This document shows positions 1 through 7,420 of a stretch of 10,821 nt of DNA, in pieces. The notes under the pieces are model-generated. The model did no database searches. It was not told the DNA's origin and saw only the letters and a program-made list of their open reading frames with translations. Both the position numbers and the translations under genes were made by a program. The stretch is from an uncultured Eubacteriales bacterium. Its GTDB lineage: Bacteria > Bacillota_A > Clostridia > Oscillospirales > Oscillospiraceae. The stretch covers positions 1 through 10,821 of the forward strand of contig CATJRT010000172.1 of NCBI GenBank assembly GCA_949742895.1, in the 5' to 3' direction. How positions within the stretch are numbered: position 1 is the first letter of the stretch; each line of letters opens with the position of its first letter.

Positions 1-696
1 GACGGCTTCACCCTCCACGACCTGTACACCTACAACGGCAAGCACAACGAGGCCAACGGCTGGAACAACACCGACGGCGCCAACGACAACAACAGCTGGA
101 ACTGCGGCGCGGAGGGGGAGACGGACGACCCGGGGATCAAAGCCCTGCGCAGCCGGATGGTGCGCAATGCCTTTGCCTTGCTGATGTGTTCCCGCGGCAT
201 TCCCATGTTCCTGGCAGGGGACGAGTTTGGCAATACCCAGTTCGGCAACAACAACGCCTATTGCCAGGACAACATCACCTCCTGGCTGGACTGGTCCCTG
301 CTGGAGCGCAACCGGGACCTGTTTGAATTTTTCCAGTATATGATACGTCTGCGCAAGCGGTACCGTATCCTCCGCACCAACCTGAGCAGCGGGGCCTGCG
401 GTTTCCCGGATGTGAGCTTCCACGGGCTGACCCCATGGAAGGAGAAGTTTGAGCAGCACGAGCGGTATGTGGGTGTGCTATTTGCCGGCTGGGAGAGGGA
501 GAGCGGTCCCCAGCTGGTCTATGTGGCATCCAACGCCTATTGGGATTCGATGGATGCCTTGCTGCCCCAGCTTCCTTCATCCATGTCCTGGGAGGTGGCT
601 GTGGACACCTGGTGGGAGAAGCAGGACATCTGGCCCATGCAGGGAGATGTGTTTACCATCCATCCCCGCAGTGTGATGGTGTTTGTGGCCAAGTGA
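1..696 (+). CDS. glgX: Glycogen debranching enzyme, GlgX/isoamylase type (3' end, partial)
   Basis: This is the C-terminal 231 residues of a GH13 isoamylase-type debranching enzyme, open from base 1 to a TGA at 694-696. Enzymes of this family hydrolyse alpha-1,6 branch points of glycogen in the cytoplasm. What is seen: the family block DGFTLHDLYTYNGKHNEANG at the window start, then NNSWNCGAEGE, a PMFLAGDEFGNTQ segment and GNNNAYCQDNITSWLDW. These match the end of the catalytic barrel and the substrate-binding loop of GlgX/TreX enzymes. The last 120 residues or so should be the C-terminal beta domain. The nucleophile and general acid lie upstream and cannot be checked. malQ and glgP downstream support a role in glycogen breakdown, although a minus-strand degV gene separates them. 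An amylopullulanase or other isoamylase-like enzyme is the main alternative. Confidence 0.9.
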   Translation, partial: DGFTLHDLYTYNGKHNEANGWNNTDGANDNNSWNCGAEGETDDPGIKALRSRMVRNAFALLMCSRGIPMFLAGDEFGNTQFGNNNAYCQDNITSWLDWSLLERNRDLFEFFQYMIRLRKRYRILRTNLSSGACGFPDVSFHGLTPWKEKFEQHERYVGVLFAGWERESGPQLVYVASNAYWDSMDALLPQLPSSMSWEVAVDTWWEKQDIWPMQGDVFTIHPRSVMVFVAK

Positions 697-705
697 TGCA
701 GGGAC

Positions 706-749
706 AAAAGGGCCGGTGCGCTGTGCACACCGGCCCTTTTGTTATTTTA
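706..749 (+). terminator. Hairpin terminator between converging glgX and degV
   Basis: A perfect 13-bp stem (706-718 with 728-740) encloses a 9-base loop. The stem itself ends in TTTT and is followed by a T-rich tail to 749. The stem also starts with AAAA, so read on the minus strand it again ends in TTTT. It can therefore serve both the plus-strand glgX, whose stop is at 696, and the minus-strand degV, whose stop is at 811. Confidence 0.85.
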
Positions 750-810
750 GCGGGAAGATAATGTCCAGAGATGAGAACGTGTCTCCGCCCAACAGGAGGG
801 GATACATCAA

Positions 811-1647
811 TTATTTCCTGAGGAAAAGGACGCCCAGGGTATTGGGGCCGCAATGGCAGGAAATGGTGCAGCCTGCCACCGTATGGATGACCTCTTGGAA
901 GCCGAATTCCCGCACAACCTGCTCCACGGCGGCGGGGATGGCGGGATCACAGCGGGTGTGGACGATAACGATGCGGTCCGTCTGCACGGCTTTGCCGGCG
1001 AGCTGGTCTCGCACATAGTCGGGAAGCACCTTGTCAAAGGCGCCCCGGTACTTCTTACCTACAGTCATTTTGCCATCGGCCAGCACGATACAGGGCTTCA
1101 GCTTCAGCAGGTTGGCTCCCAGGGCCACCACCGAGGAGCACCGCCCGCCCTTGGCCAGATAGTCCAGCTTATCCACCACAAAGGTGGTATCCACCTTATC
1201 GACCAGGTCGCTCAGCATAGCCAGGATGTTCTCGATGCTGTCTCCCCGCTGGGCGGCGGCAGCGGCCTCCAACACCAGCAGGCCTTGGCCTGCAGTGAGG
1301 TTGCGGGAGTCCACCACGTGGATGTTGGGATAGTCCTCTGCCGCCACCAGGGCGTTTTGGTAGCAGCAGGAGAACTCGCTGCCGATGGTGATGTGGAGCA
1401 CATGATCGTATTTGGGGGACAGCTCAGCGAACAGAGCCTGGTAGTCGGCAATGTTGACGGCGGCAGTGGAGGGCAGGCTACCGCCCCCGTCCACGTGATG
1501 GAAAATGGCCTCCGGGTCGGAATCCACGCCGTCTTGGTAGGTATTTCCGCCGAAGGAGACGTACAGGGGGATTAAAGTGATCTCGTAGCGCTCCAGCAGT
1601 CCGGCAGGCAGGTCGCAGGTGCTGGTGGCGGTGACTTTGATGGACAT
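811..1647 (-). CDS. DegV family fatty-acid-binding protein
   Basis: A 278-residue protein, the usual DegV length. The family binds a fatty acid between two alpha/beta domains. In Gram-positive bacteria some members (FakB) present fatty acids to the kinase FakA, but whether this copy does so cannot be told, since no fakA is in the window. What is seen: an N-terminal TSTCDLP (8-14), LPSTAAVN (58-65) in place of the usual TSqPs motif, VVDSRNLTAGQG (111-122), the domain-linking LDYLAKGGRCSS (161-172), LKPCIVLADGK (183-193) and the C-terminal CHCGPNTLGV (264-273). The start ATG is preceded by ACGGAGG about seven bases upstream. Cysteines are numerous (C11, C94, C95, C170, C186, C233, C260, C264, C266). 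It is monocistronic, with its own promoter and a shared terminator. Confidence 0.92.
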   Translation of the reverse strand: MSIKVTATSTCDLPAGLLERYEITLIPLYVSFGGNTYQDGVDSDPEAIFHHVDGGGSLPSTAAVNIADYQALFAELSPKYDHVLHITIGSEFSCCYQNALVAAEDYPNIHVVDSRNLTAGQGLLVLEAAAAAQRGDSIENILAMLSDLVDKVDTTFVVDKLDYLAKGGRCSSVVALGANLLKLKPCIVLADGKMTVGKKYRGAFDKVLPDYVRDQLAGKAVQTDRIVIVHTRCDPAIPAAVEQVVREFGFQEVIHTVAGCTISCHCGPNTLGVLFLRK

Positions 1648-1713
1648 GGTTTGGCCTCCGTTTTATATATTGATGAGAAGGACAGGCCCGGCAGGCGGGC
1701 ATAAATTGAATGG

Positions 1714-1742
1714 ATTATACCAGATGGGCGGGGAAATTGCAA
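1714..1742 (-). promoter_or_regulatory. Sigma-A-type promoter for degV
   Basis: On the minus strand, TTGCAA (1742-1737) stands 17 bases before a perfect TATAAT (1719-1714). Transcription would start near 1707, giving a leader of about 60 bases before the degV ATG at 1647. Confidence 0.75.
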
Positions 1743-1782
1743 GCGGTCACAGGGCCCGACCGGAAATTTGACAGGACCTGCC

Positions 1783-1811
1783 TTGATTTTTCTCAGCGGC
1801 GATGATATCAT
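1783..1811 (+). promoter_or_regulatory. Promoter for the sprT-like/malQ operon
   Basis: TTGATT (1783-1788), a 17-base spacer and TATCAT (1806-1811), with TGA immediately before the -10 giving an extended -10. The expected start is near 1818, about 30 bases before the ATG at 1848. It diverges from the degV promoter within the same 200-bp spacer. Confidence 0.65.
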
Positions 1812-1847
1812 AAATCCTGTGAAACGGCAGGAAAGGCGGGGGACTGC

Positions 1848-2375
1848 ATGACCCAGAGTGAGCTGGACAAGCTGTTGGCCCTGGTCATTGCCCAGGCCAG
1901 GACCATCCGGATACCTGTCTCCCCAGCCATCGACCCCCGCGTCCGCCTCAACTGCCGGGCACGGACCCGCTTTGGCTGCTGTATCCGCCGGGGCGGAGCG
2001 TATACCATCGAGCTGGCGGAGCAGCTTGCCCGGGAGGGGGAAGAGGGGGCTGTTCTCCAGGTGCTGGCCCACGAGGTGTTGCATACCTGCTATGGCTGCT
2101 CCAACCATGGCAAGCGCTGGCAGGGCTACGCCCGGCGGATGAACGCCGCCTACGGCTACCACATCCGCCGCACCGACGGCTACAATTCTTTGGGGCTTGA
2201 GGACCGGCGTCCGGTGCGGTACTGGGTGGTGTGCGGCAAATGCGGCCGCCGCATCCCCCGGATGAAACGATCCCCCCTGGTGGACCATCCTGAGCGCTAC
2301 CGTTGCCGCTGCGGCGGGACGCTGTGGGTGGAGCAGGCGGAACAAGAGAACGAGAGAGGAAGGTTTTCCCAATGA
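1848..2375 (+). CDS. SprT-like zinc metalloprotease-family protein
   Basis: A 175-residue protein with a zinc-metallopeptidase HExxH motif, HEVLH at 75-79, and a likely third ligand H87 in the following SNHGKRW. The C-terminal part has a zinc-ribbon-like set of cysteines, C129-x2-C132 and C153-x-C155. This order, HExxH then a C-terminal zinc ribbon, is that of the SprT/Spartan-like family. Eukaryotic Spartan degrades DNA-protein crosslinks, and the role of small bacterial members is poorly known. The ATG at 1848 is preceded by purine-rich AGGAAAGGCGGGGG. The stop codon overlaps the malQ start (ATGA, 2372-2375), so the two are probably co-transcribed and translationally coupled. The link to glucan metabolism is positional only. 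The substrate is unknown. Confidence 0.8.
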   Translation: MTQSELDKLLALVIAQARTIRIPVSPAIDPRVRLNCRARTRFGCCIRRGGAYTIELAEQLAREGEEGAVLQVLAHEVLHTCYGCSNHGKRWQGYARRMNAAYGYHIRRTDGYNSLGLEDRRPVRYWVVCGKCGRRIPRMKRSPLVDHPERYRCRCGGTLWVEQAEQENERGRFSQ

Positions 2376-3931
2376 AACGAAGCGCAGGTATTTTGATGCC
2401 CATTTTTTCCCTGCCATCCCCCTATGGGGTCGGGACCATGGGGCAGGCGGCACGGGATTTCATCCGGTTCCTGAAGGCAGGGGGCCAGGGCTACTGGCAG
2501 CTCCTCCCTGTGGGCCCCACCAGCTATGGGGATTCTCCATACCAGTCTTTCTCTTCCTTTGCCGGGAACCCCTACTTCATCGACCTGGATGATCTGGCGG
2601 CGGACGGGCTGCTGGAGCCGCCAGAGTACCAGAGCATTGACTGGGGCGGGTCGGATAAGGTGGACTACGGTCTGTTGTACGAAAAACGCTATCCGGTGCT
2701 GTGCCGTGCGGTGGAGCGGCTGCTGGCCGCGCCGCCTGCGGACTATGCCGCCTTCTTGAAGGAAAACGGCGATTGGCTGGAGGACTACGCCCTGTTTATG
2801 GCCCTGAAGGGGGAGAACGGCGGCGTGTCCTGGCGGCAGTGGCCGAAGGAGGAACGTCTGCGGGAGGAGAAGGCCATGGCCGCTGCGGAGAAGCGGCTGG
2901 CGAAGGAGCTGGATTTCTGGCGGGGGGTGCAGTACCTGTTTTTCCGCCAGTGGGACAAGCTGGCGGCACTGTGCCATGAGAACGACGTGTCCATCATCGG
3001 CGACCTGCCAATCTACGTGGCAGGGGACAGTGCCGACGTGTGGGCGGCCCCCAAGCAGTTCCAGCTTGATGAAGATATGGACCCCATTGAGGTGGCGGGT
3101 TGTCCGCCGGACGCCTTTACCGAGGACGGCCAGCTCTGGGGCAATCCCCTGTTTGACTGGGAGGGGATGAAGAAGGACGGCTACCGCTGGTGGATGCGGC
3201 GCATCGGCTTCCAGTTCCGGCTGTTCGACGTGCTGCGCATCGACCATTTCCGGGGCTTTGACGAGTATTACGCCATCCCCTACGGAGACGAGACCGCCCG
3301 GAACGGTCGTTGGCGGCCTGGGCCTGGCCTGGCGTTCTTCCGGGCGGTGGAGAAGGAGTTCGGCCCCCGGAGCATTATCGCGGAGGACCTGGGCTTCCTG
3401 ACCGACTCGGTGCGGGAGATGCAGCGGGCCACCGGTTACCCCGGGATGAAGATTTTGGAGTTCGCCTTCGACAGCAAGGGGAGGGACAGCGAGTACCTGC
3501 CCCACCGCTACGAGCACAACTGTGTGGTATATGTGGGTACCCACGACAACGAGACCTGGCTTGGCTGGATGGAGTCCGCGCCGAAGCGGGACGTGGGCTA
3601 CGCCAAACGTTATCTGCGCCTCACCCGCCGGGAGGGGTACGCCTGGGGCGTTATGCGGGGCGCGTGGGCCAGCGTGGCTGACCTGGCGGTGATGCAGATG
3701 CAGGACCTGCTGGAGTTGGGGACGGAGGGACGCATCAACACCCCGTCTACCCTGGGCGGGAACTGGCAGTGGCGGATGCTGCCGGGACAGGCGGACGGGA
3801 AGCTGGCGGAGCGGCTGCTCCGGGCTGTGCGGCTATATAACCGCGCACCCAGGCCACCGAAAAAGGCCGAAGCACCCAAGCAGGCAGTGCAGCCGGTGGA
3901 AACCCCTGATTTTGGTCATTTTGACCGTTGA
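2372..3931 (+). CDS. malQ: 4-alpha-glucanotransferase (amylomaltase, GH77)
   Basis: A 519-residue GH77 enzyme, the usual length. It transfers alpha-1,4-glucan segments between malto-oligosaccharides and releases glucose, feeding longer chains to the phosphorylase. What is seen: the N-terminal RSAGILMPIFSLPSPYG (3-19) and GDSPYQSFSSFAGNPYFIDL (53-72); the nucleophile D291 in LRIDHFRGF; the acid/base E338 in IIAEDLG; the transition-state residue D392 in THDNET; and the C-terminal NTPSTLGGNWQWR (456-468). The open frame extends upstream to 2303, but homology begins at M2372, which follows GAGAGGAAGG at a suitable distance. The start overlaps the stop of the SprT-like gene. The last 27 residues or so (493-519) are a Pro/Lys-rich tail beyond the GH77 fold. 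Their codons and the stop merge into the glgP promoter. Confidence 0.95.
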   Translation: MKRSAGILMPIFSLPSPYGVGTMGQAARDFIRFLKAGGQGYWQLLPVGPTSYGDSPYQSFSSFAGNPYFIDLDDLAADGLLEPPEYQSIDWGGSDKVDYGLLYEKRYPVLCRAVERLLAAPPADYAAFLKENGDWLEDYALFMALKGENGGVSWRQWPKEERLREEKAMAAAEKRLAKELDFWRGVQYLFFRQWDKLAALCHENDVSIIGDLPIYVAGDSADVWAAPKQFQLDEDMDPIEVAGCPPDAFTEDGQLWGNPLFDWEGMKKDGYRWWMRRIGFQFRLFDVLRIDHFRGFDEYYAIPYGDETARNGRWRPGPGLAFFRAVEKEFGPRSIIAEDLGFLTDSVREMQRATGYPGMKILEFAFDSKGRDSEYLPHRYEHNCVVYVGTHDNETWLGWMESAPKRDVGYAKRYLRLTRREGYAWGVMRGAWASVADLAVMQMQDLLELGTEGRINTPSTLGGNWQWRMLPGQADGKLAERLLRAVRLYNRAPRPPKKAEAPKQAVQPVETPDFGHFDR

Positions 3932-3933
3932 CC
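3914..3933 (+). repeat. GGTCA/TGACC inverted and direct repeats at the glgP -35
   Basis: GGTCA (3914-3918) and TGACC (3922-3926) form a perfect 5-bp inverted repeat around TTT. TTGACC then occurs twice, at 3921-3926 and 3928-3933, the second copy being the predicted -35 of the glgP promoter. The cluster lies across the last malQ codons. It could be an operator for a sugar-responsive regulator, or chance. No known consensus was recognised. Confidence 0.3.
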
Positions 3934-3956
3934 GGCGGGGGGAAGCGGGGTATACT
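3928..3956 (+). promoter_or_regulatory. Promoter for glgP at the malQ stop codon
   Basis: TTGACC (3928-3933), a 17-base spacer and TATACT (3951-3956), each hexamer matching the sigma-A consensus at five of six positions. The -35 overlaps the malQ TGA at 3929-3931. Transcription would begin near 3963, giving glgP a leader of about 233 bases. Confidence 0.65.
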
Positions 3957-3962
3957 TTCCGC

Positions 3963-4195
3963 AGAAATAAGGCGTATACCATTGTTGCCGCGCCTCGCCT
4001 GTTCGCGGTGCGCGGCTTTCGTCGAAGCAGAGGCCGCTCAACTCCGCTTCCGCCTTTGGCGAAAACTGTGTTCGCTTCCCCGCTTCTCTCCCCTCCCCAT
4101 AAAGCCACAGGACGGCTTTGCGGGGGCCCCGTATGGGCAAGCTCGCTGCTCGCGACGGTTCAAAACGCCTACATTTTGAAAGGAGATTAAACCTC
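3963..4195 (+). other. Long GC-rich untranslated leader of glgP
   Basis: No convincing gene fits between malQ and glgP. The stretch holds possible stems: GCCGCGC (3987-3993) with GCGCGGC (4010-4016), AAAGCC with GGCTTT flanking 4099-4117, and a self-complementary GGGGCCCC near 4130. A pyrimidine-rich tract runs from about 4040 to 4100. The ribosome binding site AAAGGAG (4179-4185) sits ten bases before the glgP ATG. The stretch could be a regulatory leader or an interspersed intergenic repeat of this lineage. No known riboswitch class was recognised. Confidence 0.45.
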
Positions 4196-6511
4196 ATGGA
4201 TGTCAAAACCCGGCTTCAGGAAATCGCCCAGACCCGCTATGGCCAGGAGTTGGCCCAGTGCAGCGACGGCCAGCTTTACCATTCCCTGCTCCAACTCACC
4301 CAAAAGCTGTCCCAGGCCAGGCCCGCCCCCGCAGGGGAACGGAAGCTGTACTACTTTTCAGCTGAATTCCTGGTGGGCAAGCTGCTGAGCAACAATCTGC
4401 TGGCGTTGGGCATCTACGACCAGGTGCGCCAGACACTGGCCGAGTGCGGCCATTCCCTGTCCGCAGTAGAGGCCATGGAGCCGGAGCCCTCCCTGGGTAA
4501 CGGCGGCCTGGGCCGTCTGGCGGCCTGCTTTTTGGATTCCATCGCCGCCCTGGGCCTGCCCGGCGACGGCGTTGGCCTGAACTACCATTATGGCCTGTTC
4601 CACCAGAAGTTCAGCCACAACAAGCAGAATGAGCAGCCCGACCCCTGGATTGAGGAGGAGGGGTGGCTGATCTCCACTGGCGAGCGCTTTGAGGTGTCCT
4701 TTGGCTCCGGGCCAGTGAAGGCTGTGCTGTACGACATCGCCGTCCCCGGGGCGCACTCCGGCGTGGCCAACCGGCTGCACCTGTTTGACGTGGAGCACCC
4801 CGCTCCTGCTCCAGACAGCGGCATCGACTTCGACAAGACCGACCTGCCCGCCCAGCTCACCTCCTTCCTCTATCCCGACGACAGCGACGAGGCAGGGCGG
4901 CTGCTGCGGGTGTACCAGCAGTACTTTATGGTGTCTGCCGGGGCGCAGCTCATTTTGAAGGAGCTGGAAGAGCGGGGCTATGGCCTGCGGGACCTCAGCG
5001 CCCATGTGGCCATCCAGATCAACGACACCCACCCCTCTATGGTCATCCCCGAGCTGGTCCGGCTACTCACCCAGCGGGGCCTGTCCATGGACGAGGCGGT
5101 GGCGCAGGTGTCCAAAACCTGCGCCTACACCAACCACACCATCTTGGCCGAAGCTCTGGAGAAGTGGCCTATGCACTTCATCGAGACGGTGGCGCCCCAG
5201 CTTGTGCCGGTCATCCGGGAGTTGGATAAGCGGGCCAAAGCTACCCATTCCGACCCCAGGGTGGCCATCATCCAGACTGCAGAGAGCAAGGACAAGGATT
5301 CCCAGGAGATCGTCCACATGGCCCACATGGACATCCACTATGGCTATACCGTCAACGGCGTGGCGGCGCTTCATACAGAGATACTGAAAAAGTCCGAGCT
5401 GAAGCCCTTCTGTGACATTTACCCCGAAAAATTCAATAACAAGACCAACGGCGTCGCTCTGCGGCGCTGGTTGGAGGTGTGCAATCCCCAGCTTGCCGCG
5501 CTGCTGGACGAGTGCGTGGGGCCCGAGTGGCGCACCGACGCCGGGCGTCTGAACCGGCTGACCGACTTCCAGAACGACAGCGCGGTGCTGGAGCGGATGC
5601 TGGCCATCAAGGCAGAGAAAAAGCGGGAGATGGCCGAGGTGTTTGCGAAGGAGCAGGGTATCGTCCTTGACCCTGAATCTGTGTTTGACATTCAGGTGAA
5701 GCGGCTGCACGAGTACAAGCGGCAGCAGATGAACGCCCTGTATGTCATCCACAAGTATCTGGAAATCAAGGCGGGCAAAACTCCGGCGCGGCCCGTCACG
5801 GTGATCTTCGGGGCCAAGGCCGCCCCGGCCTACGTCATGGCCAAGCACATTATCCACCTGATCTTGTGCCTGCGCAAGCTCATCGAAAGCGATCCCCAGG
5901 TGCGGCCCTGGCTCCACGTGGCTATGGTGGAGAACTATAACGTCACTTGGGCGGAGCGGCTTATCCCGGCCTGCGATATCTCGGAGCAGATTTCCTTGGC
6001 CTCCAAGGAGGCCAGCGGAACCGGCAACATGAAGTTTATGGCCAACGGCGCGGTTACACTGGGTACCATGGACGGGGCCAACGTGGAGATTGCGGAGTTG
6101 GTGGGCGCGGACAACATCTACACCTTCGGCGCGCAGAGCGACGCGGTAATCCGAATGTATGCCGGACAGGGAGAGAAAAAGGGTGCCGACGGGCGCAGCT
6201 ATCTGCCCCTGGACTTCTACCACCGTCCGGCGGTGGAGCGGCTGGTGGACTTCCTGGTTTCCCCGGAGCTGCTGAGCCTGGGCGACCCGGCGGCGCTGTC
6301 CGCGCTGTGGTGGGACATGAAGAACAAGGACTGGTTTATGGCTTTGCTGGATGTGGAGGAGTATATCACCGTCCGGGACCGGGCCATCGCTGATTACGGC
6401 GACCGCGCCGCCTGGGCGAAGAAGATGATAGTGAACACGGCCCGCAGCGGCTATTTCTCCAGCGACCGCACCATTGCCCAGTACGATCAAGACATCTGGC
6501 ATCTGCGCTGA
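4196..6511 (+). CDS. glgP: Glycogen/alpha-glucan phosphorylase (GT35)
   Basis: A 771-residue, PLP-dependent phosphorylase that releases glucose-1-phosphate from the non-reducing ends of glycogen or maltodextrin. It is slightly shorter than the roughly 800-residue enterobacterial enzymes. What is seen: YYFSAEFLVGKLLSNN (52-67), EPSLGNGGLGRLAACFLDS (97-115), QINDTHPSMVIPEL (274-287), NNKTNGVALRRWL (414-426), VKRLHEYKRQ (501-510), and the pyridoxal-phosphate signature EASGTGNMKF (605-614) with K613 as the Schiff-base lysine, followed by TLGTMDGANVEI (621-632). The N-terminal domain runs to about residue 430 and the C-terminal PLP domain follows. The ATG at 4196 is chosen over in-frame upstream codons because AAAGGAG lies ten bases before it and homology starts there. 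It probably acts with malQ and the upstream debranching enzyme. Glycogen versus maltodextrin preference cannot be read from the sequence. Confidence 0.96.
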   Translation: MDVKTRLQEIAQTRYGQELAQCSDGQLYHSLLQLTQKLSQARPAPAGERKLYYFSAEFLVGKLLSNNLLALGIYDQVRQTLAECGHSLSAVEAMEPEPSLGNGGLGRLAACFLDSIAALGLPGDGVGLNYHYGLFHQKFSHNKQNEQPDPWIEEEGWLISTGERFEVSFGSGPVKAVLYDIAVPGAHSGVANRLHLFDVEHPAPAPDSGIDFDKTDLPAQLTSFLYPDDSDEAGRLLRVYQQYFMVSAGAQLILKELEERGYGLRDLSAHVAIQINDTHPSMVIPELVRLLTQRGLSMDEAVAQVSKTCAYTNHTILAEALEKWPMHFIETVAPQLVPVIRELDKRAKATHSDPRVAIIQTAESKDKDSQEIVHMAHMDIHYGYTVNGVAALHTEILKKSELKPFCDIYPEKFNNKTNGVALRRWLEVCNPQLAALLDECVGPEWRTDAGRLNRLTDFQNDSAVLERMLAIKAEKKREMAEVFAKEQGIVLDPESVFDIQVKRLHEYKRQQMNALYVIHKYLEIKAGKTPARPVTVIFGAKAAPAYVMAKHIIHLILCLRKLIESDPQVRPWLHVAMVENYNVTWAERLIPACDISEQISLASKEASGTGNMKFMANGAVTLGTMDGANVEIAELVGADNIYTFGAQSDAVIRMYAGQGEKKGADGRSYLPLDFYHRPAVERLVDFLVSPELLSLGDPAALSALWWDMKNKDWFMALLDVEEYITVRDRAIADYGDRAAWAKKMIVNTARSGYFSSDRTIAQYDQDIWHLR

Positions 6512-6536
6512 GGACAGGTTCTAAGGCCGCAGGTGG

Positions 6537-6572
6537 AAGGACTGTCCCTGCCGGGAGACAAGGACGGTCCTT
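6537..6572 (+). terminator. Stem-loop after glgP, possible weak terminator
   Basis: An 11-bp stem with one G-U pair (6537-6547 with 6562-6572) around a 14-base loop begins 25 bases after the glgP stop. It has only a short T/C-rich tail, so it may be a weak or factor-assisted terminator, or a stem that protects the 3' end of the glgP message. Confidence 0.45.
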
Positions 6573-6628
6573 CTCTGGGATTGGGGCAATTCGTACCGGC
6601 AAAGACGGATTTTTTTGCAAATCTTAAA

Positions 6629-6657
6629 TTGTATCCGGCCCCTTTTTGATGTATACT
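6629..6657 (+). promoter_or_regulatory. Promoter for the AIM24-family gene
   Basis: TTGTAT (6629-6634), a 17-base spacer and TATACT (6652-6657). The expected start is near 6664, leaving a leader of about 46 bases. The leader holds a small hairpin, CCGCC-TTTG-GGCGG (6668-6681), just ahead of the ribosome binding site AAAGGAGG (6694-6701). Confidence 0.6.
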
Positions 6658-6709
6658 TGCATCAAAGCCGCCTTTGGGCGGTGAAATGTCCGAAAAGGAG
6701 GAATTACCC

Positions 6710-7384
6710 ATGCGTTATCAAATCAGCGGCGAGCCCATGCCCGTGGTTATCTGCGACGTGGAGGCCAATGAGTCCATGATTACTGAGAAGGGCTCCATGG
6801 TCTGGATGTCCCCTAATATGGAGATGCAGACCAGCGCCGGCGGCATTGGCAAAGCCTTTGGCCGGATGTTCTCCGGCGAGTCCATGTTCCAGAACATTTA
6901 CACTGCCCGTGGCGGTCCGGGCATGATCGCCTTTGCCGCCAGCTTTCCTGGTTCTATCCGTGCGGTGGAGATTACTCCGAATCGGCCGGTGGTGGTGCAG
7001 AAGTCGGGCTTTCTGGCCTCGGAGTCCGGGGTGGAGCTGTCCGTGTTCTTCCAGAAGAAGGCGGCGGCCGGGTTCTTCGGCGGCGAGGGCTTCATCCTGC
7101 AAAAGCTCTCCGGCCATGGTACGGCGTTCATCGAGCTCGACGGTTCGGTGGTGGAGGACGACCTCCAGCCTGGCCAGCAGATCGTGGTGGACACCGGCAA
7201 CCTGGCCATGCTCGACGCCACCTGCTCCGTGGATGTGCAGACGGTGAAGGGCGTGAAGAACGTGCTGTTCGGCGGCGAGGGTCTGTTCAACACTGTGGTT
7301 ACCGGCCCAGGCAAGGTGGTGCTCCAGACCATGCCCATCAGCAACTTCGCTGCGGCGATTGCGGGCATCCTGCCCTCCAAATGA
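6710..7384 (+). CDS. AIM24 / TIGR00266 family protein
   Basis: A 224-residue protein of the AIM24 family, named after a yeast mitochondrial protein. Bacterial members are widespread and have no settled function. What is seen: a glycine-rich beta-strand pattern typical of the family, with MITEKGSMVWMSPNMEMQTS (23-42), the GGIGKAFGRMFSGES stretch (44-58), AASFPGSIRAVEI (76-88), GVELSVFFQKK (107-117), FFGGEGFILQKLSGHGTAFI (122-141) and a closing DTGNLAMLDATCSVDVQTVKG (161-181). There is no signal peptide or membrane segment, so it is probably cytoplasmic or membrane-peripheral. The start at 6710 is set by AAAGGAGG eight bases upstream. An in-frame ATG at 6674 is less likely. The gene stands alone with its own promoter. 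A relic of a second copy of its 3' end lies 46 bases past the stop. Confidence 0.88.
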   Translation: MRYQISGEPMPVVICDVEANESMITEKGSMVWMSPNMEMQTSAGGIGKAFGRMFSGESMFQNIYTARGGPGMIAFAASFPGSIRAVEITPNRPVVVQKSGFLASESGVELSVFFQKKAAAGFFGGEGFILQKLSGHGTAFIELDGSVVEDDLQPGQQIVVDTGNLAMLDATCSVDVQTVKGVKNVLFGGEGLFNTVVTGPGKVVLQTMPISNFAAAIAGILPSK

Positions 7385-7391
7385 GTTTTTG

Positions 7392-7418
7392 GATACCCCG
7401 CCCGCTGGGCGGGGTATC
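7392..7418 (+). terminator. Strong GC stem-loop after the AIM24-family gene
   Basis: A perfect 12-bp stem (7392-7403 with 7407-7418) closes on a 3-base loop, beginning eight bases past the stop codon. Neither strand has a clear T-run after it. It is probably a terminator or mRNA end-protecting stem for the AIM24 message, but not a canonical intrinsic terminator. Confidence 0.55.
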
Positions 7419-7420
7419 GT

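Noticed and set aside
853..1575. 240-codon plus-strand open frame opposite degV
   Set aside because: The minus strand encodes a complete DegV protein with promoter and ribosome site. The plus frame is its complement.
2297..3544. 415-codon minus-strand open frame inside malQ
   Set aside because: Shadow of the malQ frame, with no start signal and no recognisable domain.
3949..3979. GGTATAC/GTATACC inverted repeat as a terminator after malQ
   Set aside because: Only seven base pairs with an 18-base loop and no T-run. The left arm is part of the glgP -10.
3912..4206. Overlapping small open frames on both strands between malQ and glgP
   Set aside because: Arg/Ser/Pro-rich translations with no ribosome site or homology. 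The stretch reads better as a leader.
5063..6502. 479-codon minus-strand open frame inside glgP
   Set aside because: The glgP frame carries every family motif, and the antisense frame has none.
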